DNA of 64,000 nt from Tenacibaculum sp. (lineage in GTDB: Bacteria; Bacteroidota; Bacteroidia; Flavobacteriales; Flavobacteriaceae), in the NCBI GenBank assembly GCA_022448525.1, contig JAKVCX010000004.1, forward strand, positions 372,001 to 436,000, in the 5' to 3' direction. How positions within the stretch are numbered: position 1 is the first letter of the stretch; each line of letters begins with the position of its first letter. Below, one piece after another: positions 58,766 to 64,000 of this stretch. A program made the translations under genes and the position numbers. The notes below the pieces were generated by a model. The model made no database searches. It had not been told where the DNA came from and saw only the letters and a program-made list of their open reading frames with translations.

Positions 58766-61700
58766 ATGTGGTACGAAATATTCAAATTTGAATTTAAATA
58801 TAGAGTTAAAAGACCTGAAACGTATGTGTTTTTTGTGTTTCTACTATTGTTTTCCATGGTAGGAGTAGATTTTATCTTTCAAGGTGTTGATTTAGGAATT
58901 ATGAAAAAAAACGCTCCATTAGTCATTGGAAAAACTATGGGAGCAATTACTGGAATATTTATGATTCTTGTATCAATGATTATGGGAGTTCCTATATTAA
59001 GGGATTACCAATACAATACCGAATCCATTTTATTTGTAAATCCAATTTCAAAAAGAGATTATTTACTTGGTAGATTTTTGGGTTCGTATGTCATTTTACT
59101 TTTCATTTTCAGTGGAATTCTATTTGGAATGATGATAGGATCTCAAATGCCATGGCACAAAGCTTCTGAAATGTTAGCGTTTAATCCTTGGACATACATA
59201 CAAACATTTATCGTAGTCGTTTTACCTACGTTATTTTTTGGCGCTTGTACCTTTTATGTAACAGGAATGTTGAGCAAAAATCTAATGGTTGTATACACAC
59301 AAGGAATTATCTTATTTGTTATTTTCTTACTAACTAAGGCGATTACAAATGAATATTTACAAGGAATTTTCGATCCTTTTTCACTAACAACTTTAACACA
59401 ATATTCTAAAGAATGGATTAACGCTGAACGAAATTCGATGTCAATAGCTTTTAATGGTATTCTATTGCATAACAAGGTTTTTTGGAGCTTAATTGGAATT
59501 TTAGTTGCTATTTATGGTTATAGGAAGTTCTCTTTTAGTCAATTAGTTAGAAAGACGAAAAAGAAGGAAAAGAAAAGGGAAGTTCACACAAACAACTCAA
59601 CTGTAACTACTATTATTCCAAGTATTTCGTTGCAATTCAGTTTTAAGTCTAAAATCATTCAATTAAAAGAATTGACCAAATTTTATACGCTATCTATTCT
59701 TAAAGAAACAGCTTTTTGGGCAATTGTAATTTGTGGAATTATAATTATTCTGATAAACTCAATAAGTCTAGGTACTGTTTATGATGTTGATAGTTATCCA
59801 GCTACTCATTTTATAATGGCGGAGTTACAAGAAATGTCAATGTATTTCTTTATTATTATTTTACTTTTTTATTCGGGTGAAATCATTTGGAAAGAACGAA
59901 CTATCAAACAGAATGTTTTAAATGATTCCACTCCAATTCATAATCTAATAATACTTGTTTCCAAACTTTTAGCTTTAAATGCAATTTACGTTGTTCTTAT
60001 GCTAAGCTTGATTTGTACTGGAATTCTATTTCAACTAAGTCAAGGGTATTATCAATTAGATTTACAGGTGTATTTTACAGGATTCTTCATTGAAATTTTA
60101 CCTTATTTGTTTTTGTATACTGTTGTAACATTCTTCTTTCAAATTACAAGTAAGAATAAATTTATTGGAATTTTCTTAACCCTATTGTTTTTCATTGGTA
60201 ATATCGCATCTGAATACTTTGGTTTTAATCATAGTTTATACAAGTACGGTGGAAAAACATTAGGAATATATTCAGAAATGAATGGTTACGGACATTTCTT
60301 GAAACCTTATTTATGGATTAAAACGTATTGGATCGTTTTTGCTGGATTACTTTTAATCCTAAGTTCTTTAATCATGAACAGAGGAACTGAAATTAGTTTA
60401 TGGAAACGTATTAAAAATATGAAATCAGAAATGAAAAAATCTATACAAATCCTTCTGATTTCATTGACAACGCTGTTTATTTTAATTGGATCTTACATTT
60501 TTTACAACACCAACGTTTTAAATGAATATTGGACTAACGAAGAAGAACAAACGTTTCGTGCTTCATATGAAAAAGAACTGAAACAATTTGAATATAAACC
60601 TCAACCGAAAATAACAGATGTAACGTTGAATCTAGAGTTATATCCTGAAAAAAGAAGTAATGAAGTAGATGGAAGTTATACACTGAAAAACACTTCTTCT
60701 GAAACAATCAGCGAAATTCATATTCAAAAAAGAATTGCTTCACATTTACAATTAAAGAATGTGAAATTCGATAGAGATGTAGTTATTAATTCAAAATATC
60801 AAAAGTTCGATTATATAATCTATCAATTACAAGAGCCTTTAAAAGTAAGAGATTCTATACAAATGAAATTTACCCAAACCTATTATCCAAAGGGATTTGA
60901 AGAAGATGGTTCAAAAGGAGATGTAATTTATAACGGAACCTTCTTTAATAACAATGTATTTCCAACTTTAGGCTATAATAAGAAGTATGAGCTTTCTGAT
61001 GACGACATACGAACGAGTTATGATTTACCTAAAAGACAAAGAGAAGCTCAAATAAACGATATAAATGAACTTATAAATGCCCGAACGGGAAGTGATTCCG
61101 ATGGAATTTCACTCGACATTACTATAGGAACTTCAAGCGAACAAACTGCTGTTACATCAGGTAAGTTAGTTAAACATTGGAAAGCCAATAACCGTAATTA
61201 TTTTCACTATACAAATGAGAGTCCAATTATTAACTTTTACCCTATTGTTTCTGCCGAATATGAAGTTAAAAAAGATGTTTGGAAATCAAATAACACAAAG
61301 GTAGATTTAGAAATTTATCATCATCAAAATCATACTTATAATTTAGATCGAATGCTTCATGGCATGAAAGCTTCTTTAGATTATTTCAGTTCTAATTTTA
61401 GTCCATACCAATATGAACAATTGCGAATTATGGAGTTTCCGAGATATGCTGATTTCGCACAATCTTTACCAAATGTAATTCCATTCTCAGAAGCTATGGG
61501 ATTTGTATTAGATATTGATGATGAAAATGATGTTAATATGGTATTTTATATTACTGCACATGAAATTGCACATCAGTGGTTCGGAATGCAAATAGAAGCT
61601 GCAAATGTGAAAGGTCAAAAATTCGTTTTAGAAACATTAGCACAATATGGAGCCATAATGGTTTTACAAAAAGAATTCTCTGAAGAGAAAGTACATCAGT

Positions 61701-62032
61701 TTCTTGAGCTACAAAAAGAACGATACCTTATAGAAAGTAAAAAAGCTATCGCTGAACCAACATTAGCTCTTGTTGAGAACGAAGATTATGTGTATTATTA
61801 CAAAGGTGTAATTGCTATGTACGAATTACAAAAATTAATAGGAGAGGAGCAAATAAATAAAGCGCTTCGACAATTTATAAAAGATTGGAGAAGTTATTCT
61901 GGAGAAATTAAAAGTACAACAAATCGTTATGCCACATCCAAAGATTTGATTTCTTATTTCAAACTTTATAGTCCTTTAGATAAACATGAAATAATCTCAA
62001 AACTTTTTGAATCGAAAGACAAAATAGAATAG
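58766..62032 (+). CDS. ABC transporter permease fused to M1-family aminopeptidase domain
   Basis: Two multi-TM permease blocks then HEIAHQWFGMQ...FVLETLAQYG (HEXXH-18-E zinc site). Confidence 0.93.
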   Translation: MWYEIFKFEFKYRVKRPETYVFFVFLLLFSMVGVDFIFQGVDLGIMKKNAPLVIGKTMGAITGIFMILVSMIMGVPILRDYQYNTESILFVNPISKRDYLLGRFLGSYVILLFIFSGILFGMMIGSQMPWHKASEMLAFNPWTYIQTFIVVVLPTLFFGACTFYVTGMLSKNLMVVYTQGIILFVIFLLTKAITNEYLQGIFDPFSLTTLTQYSKEWINAERNSMSIAFNGILLHNKVFWSLIGILVAIYGYRKFSFSQLVRKTKKKEKKREVHTNNSTVTTIIPSISLQFSFKSKIIQLKELTKFYTLSILKETAFWAIVICGIIIILINSISLGTVYDVDSYPATHFIMAELQEMSMYFFIIILLFYSGEIIWKERTIKQNVLNDSTPIHNLIILVSKLLALNAIYVVLMLSLICTGILFQLSQGYYQLDLQVYFTGFFIEILPYLFLYTVVTFFFQITSKNKFIGIFLTLLFFIGNIASEYFGFNHSLYKYGGKTLGIYSEMNGYGHFLKPYLWIKTYWIVFAGLLLILSSLIMNRGTEISLWKRIKNMKSEMKKSIQILLISLTTLFILIGSYIFYNTNVLNEYWTNEEEQTFRASYEKELKQFEYKPQPKITDVTLNLELYPEKRSNEVDGSYTLKNTSSETISEIHIQKRIASHLQLKNVKFDRDVVINSKYQKFDYIIYQLQEPLKVRDSIQMKFTQTYYPKGFEEDGSKGDVIYNGTFFNNNVFPTLGYNKKYELSDDDIRTSYDLPKRQREAQINDINELINARTGSDSDGISLDITIGTSSEQTAVTSGKLVKHWKANNRNYFHYTNESPIINFYPIVSAEYEVKKDVWKSNNTKVDLEIYHHQNHTYNLDRMLHGMKASLDYFSSNFSPYQYEQLRIMEFPRYADFAQSLPNVIPFSEAMGFVLDIDDENDVNMVFYITAHEIAHQWFGMQIEAANVKGQKFVLETLAQYGAIMVLQKEFSEEKVHQFLELQKERYLIESKKAIAEPTLALVENEDYVYYYKGVIAMYELQKLIGEEQINKALRQFIKDWRSYSGEIKSTTNRYATSKDLISYFKLYSPLDKHEIISKLFESKDKIE

Positions 62033-62042
62033 ATAAAAAATG

Positions 62043-62072
62043 ATAACCTTCCTATATGGGAAGGTTATTTTC
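62043..62072 (+). terminator. Hairpin terminator
   Basis: ATAACCTTCC-TATATG-GGAAGGTTATTTT. Confidence 0.8.
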
Positions 62073-62185
62073 ATTGAAATATTCTTATTTAAATAGTCTC
62101 CAAATAATACTTGTTTAACATTTTTAGATAAAATAAAACGCAGCTATATCTTATTTTTGCATCTGACTTATTTAAATCCCGAAAT

Positions 62186-62785
62186 TTGTTAGAAAAAAGA
62201 CGTCAATTACCACAAAGCCAAGTTGTAAATCCAGATTATTTTATTTTCTGTTTGGAATCAGTTTTAGATGTTGAAGTTGAAAATGTTACACCTACTCAGC
62301 AAAAACTAGAAGAACTAACAATGGATTTCGGTATAGCTAGTATTTATCAAACTTGTGATACTATTGAAGGCTTAGAAGAAAGCTTAAATACTTTGGTTTT
62401 AGACGATCATAACTTTAAAAATTATGAAATCATTTACTTGGTTATGACTGGCGAGGCTAACAGTGTTTGCTTAAATGGTTATTTATATAATCTACAAGAA
62501 ATTGCTGAAATTTTTGAAGGGCGTTTAAATGATAAAATTTTACATTTCGCTAATTCTAAAGTATTGGATTTAGATGAAGACGAAGCTCAATATTTCTTGG
62601 ATATAACGGGAGCAAAGGCTATTTCTGGTTATGGAAATCAGTTTAATGGAATTGCTAGTTCAAACTTGGATAAGGTGTTCTTTAATCTTTTTAATGAAGA
62701 TGATGATATGTTCGAAGTAGTTGAACAATTGCACAGAAAACACTACAAAATGTGTAAACTTCTTGATTTTAGATTGTACTATTAA
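62186..62785 (+). CDS. Uncharacterised protein, possible degenerate caspase/CHAT-like fold (DUF6642-like)
   Basis: YEIIYLVMTGEANSVCLNGYLYNLQEIAEIFEGRLNDKILHFANSKVLDLDEDEAQYFLDITGAKAISGYG resembles the core of caspase-like families; start codon is non-ATG. Confidence 0.55.
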   Translation: MLEKRRQLPQSQVVNPDYFIFCLESVLDVEVENVTPTQQKLEELTMDFGIASIYQTCDTIEGLEESLNTLVLDDHNFKNYEIIYLVMTGEANSVCLNGYLYNLQEIAEIFEGRLNDKILHFANSKVLDLDEDEAQYFLDITGAKAISGYGNQFNGIASSNLDKVFFNLFNEDDDMFEVVEQLHRKHYKMCKLLDFRLYY

Positions 62786-63010
62786 TTATCTAAAAAATAG
62801 TGTCTAATTATTTCCTATTCCTTGTTTTTTACTAAAACCTCTTTTTTTATTACTAATGCTAACTTGAGGTTCTGGGTTAAATTTGCATTGTAATTTTATA
62901 ATAATAAGCATGATTGTAAATTCTCTATTATATATTGACTTATAAATTTGAAGGATAGGTCAATATGGTTTTTAGAGAAGTTATTTATCCTTTAACACAA
63001 AACAGTAAAA

Positions 63011-63964
63011 ATGACAAATAATAAAGCACTTACAGAAGCTCGCTCACTTGAACTACCTTCAAGGCAAGCATCTTTGCATCGTGAAAAGTCTGTTTCAGCT
63101 TTTTGGAATAACAATAGAGATTTATTAGAAAAAGCTTGGACAGAATGGGAAGTTGAAAACAAAGAAAATTTGTTAATCCCAGATGAAACACTACTTGATC
63201 CTCGTTTACGAAAAGCAATTAAATCTGCTTGGGAAAATCCAGATAAAGAAGTTGATGTTGCCAATTTATGGGAAGAAATCATCCCTGGAGTTTACAGTAC
63301 GCAATTTTTTGATGTGGAACGTTTAGCAGAATTCCGTGAATATTTAGAAGCAGTAGCTACCTCACAAATTCCTAAAAGAGCACCTTATGGTATTCAATTA
63401 AACCGTTATGGAGTAATGTTAGATCCACGTTCAGAAGGTCATCTAGCAGCTCCTAATTTTCAAGCATTTTATAATGATATTATGGATCGTTACATACGAC
63501 CAGTAGCTCGATTATTATTAGGAACATATGGATATGATACTCAAACATTTGGTTTTTCAATTCAATATAACCCGGATAAAGACAAAGATTTACAACCACA
63601 TACTGATGCGTCAGCTGCAACTTTAAATGTAAACATCAATTTGCCAGATGAAGAATTTACAGGTTCACAAGTTGATTTTTTCGATAAAACCACAGGAAAA
63701 ACAGGACAGACTATTTTTGAACCTGGTAAAGCCATAATTCATCGTGGTAACGTACCACACGCAACACATTCAATAATAAGCGGACAACGTAATAATTTAG
63801 TCATGTGGTTATATGGTGATCGTATGCAAGTTCCAAGAGGAAATACAAGTAGTTATGGCAATTCTAATAGCTCAGAAACAACTGATAATATTTCGAAAGT
63901 AGTAACTGCACGTGAACGTTGGAGTATCCCAACAACACCTAAAGATCCTTTTGCACCATTTTAA
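63011..63964 (+). CDS. 2OG-Fe(II) oxygenase-like protein
   Basis: PHTDAS (HxD), HRGNVPHATHSIISGQRNNLVMWLYG (distal His/Arg). Confidence 0.85.
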   Translation: MTNNKALTEARSLELPSRQASLHREKSVSAFWNNNRDLLEKAWTEWEVENKENLLIPDETLLDPRLRKAIKSAWENPDKEVDVANLWEEIIPGVYSTQFFDVERLAEFREYLEAVATSQIPKRAPYGIQLNRYGVMLDPRSEGHLAAPNFQAFYNDIMDRYIRPVARLLLGTYGYDTQTFGFSIQYNPDKDKDLQPHTDASAATLNVNINLPDEEFTGSQVDFFDKTTGKTGQTIFEPGKAIIHRGNVPHATHSIISGQRNNLVMWLYGDRMQVPRGNTSSYGNSNSSETTDNISKVVTARERWSIPTTPKDPFAPF

Positions 63965-64000
63965 ATAAGATTTCAGTAAACCTTCTTACTAGTATTAAGT

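Noticed and set aside
62992-63282. 96-aa and 62-aa reverse ORFs over the 2OG oxygenase
   Set aside because: Antisense to a gene with convincing catalytic motifs.
1-64000. Search for CRISPR arrays, insertion sequences, prophage genes, toxin-antitoxin or restriction systems, tRNA and rRNA
   Set aside because: No regularly spaced repeats, transposase/integrase motifs or RNA-gene signatures were recognised by eye; tRNAscan-SE, CRISPR and defence-system searches would be needed to exclude them.

Overview
AT-rich bacterial chromosome window with Flavobacteriaceae/Bacteroidota character (TAnnTTTG-type promoter elements, TonB-dependent receptor with a carboxypeptidase-regulatory-like N-terminus, LytTR systems, ABC permease/M1 peptidase fusion). 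Coding density is high. No rRNA, tRNA, CRISPR or insertion sequence was recognised. Main loci: (i) DUF2805/SDR/CIA30 genes at the left edge; (ii) an ABA4-like/membrane protein/LytS/LytTR operon; (iii) gamma-glutamyltransferase, PhoD-like phosphatase and dienelactone hydrolase; (iv) an orphan pair of a large flavin oxidoreductase and an unknown protein; (v) a molybdenum-hydroxylase locus (MoaD, TSUP, MoeA, MobA-like, XdhC, large subunit, 2Fe-2S subunit, c-type cytochrome); (vi) bestrophin, Dps, a gene with an in-frame TGA, and CorA; (vii) a ~19 kb NRPS-independent hydroxamate siderophore locus (37.3-56.2 kb) with decarboxylase, N-monooxygenase, MFS exporter, two GNAT+IucA/IucC cassettes (one fused, one split), four unusual accessory enzymes, an AraC regulator, a TonB receptor and a PepSY reductase module; (viii) a LytTR two-component system divergent from an ABC transporter/M1 peptidase operon; (ix) a 2OG-Fe(II) oxygenase. 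The most interesting observations are the duplicated siderophore assembly cassettes with accessory enzymes, a matching promoter module upstream of the biosynthetic operon and the receptor gene, phased direct repeats at matching promoter distances at both LytTR loci, and an in-frame TGA interrupting a secreted-protein gene.
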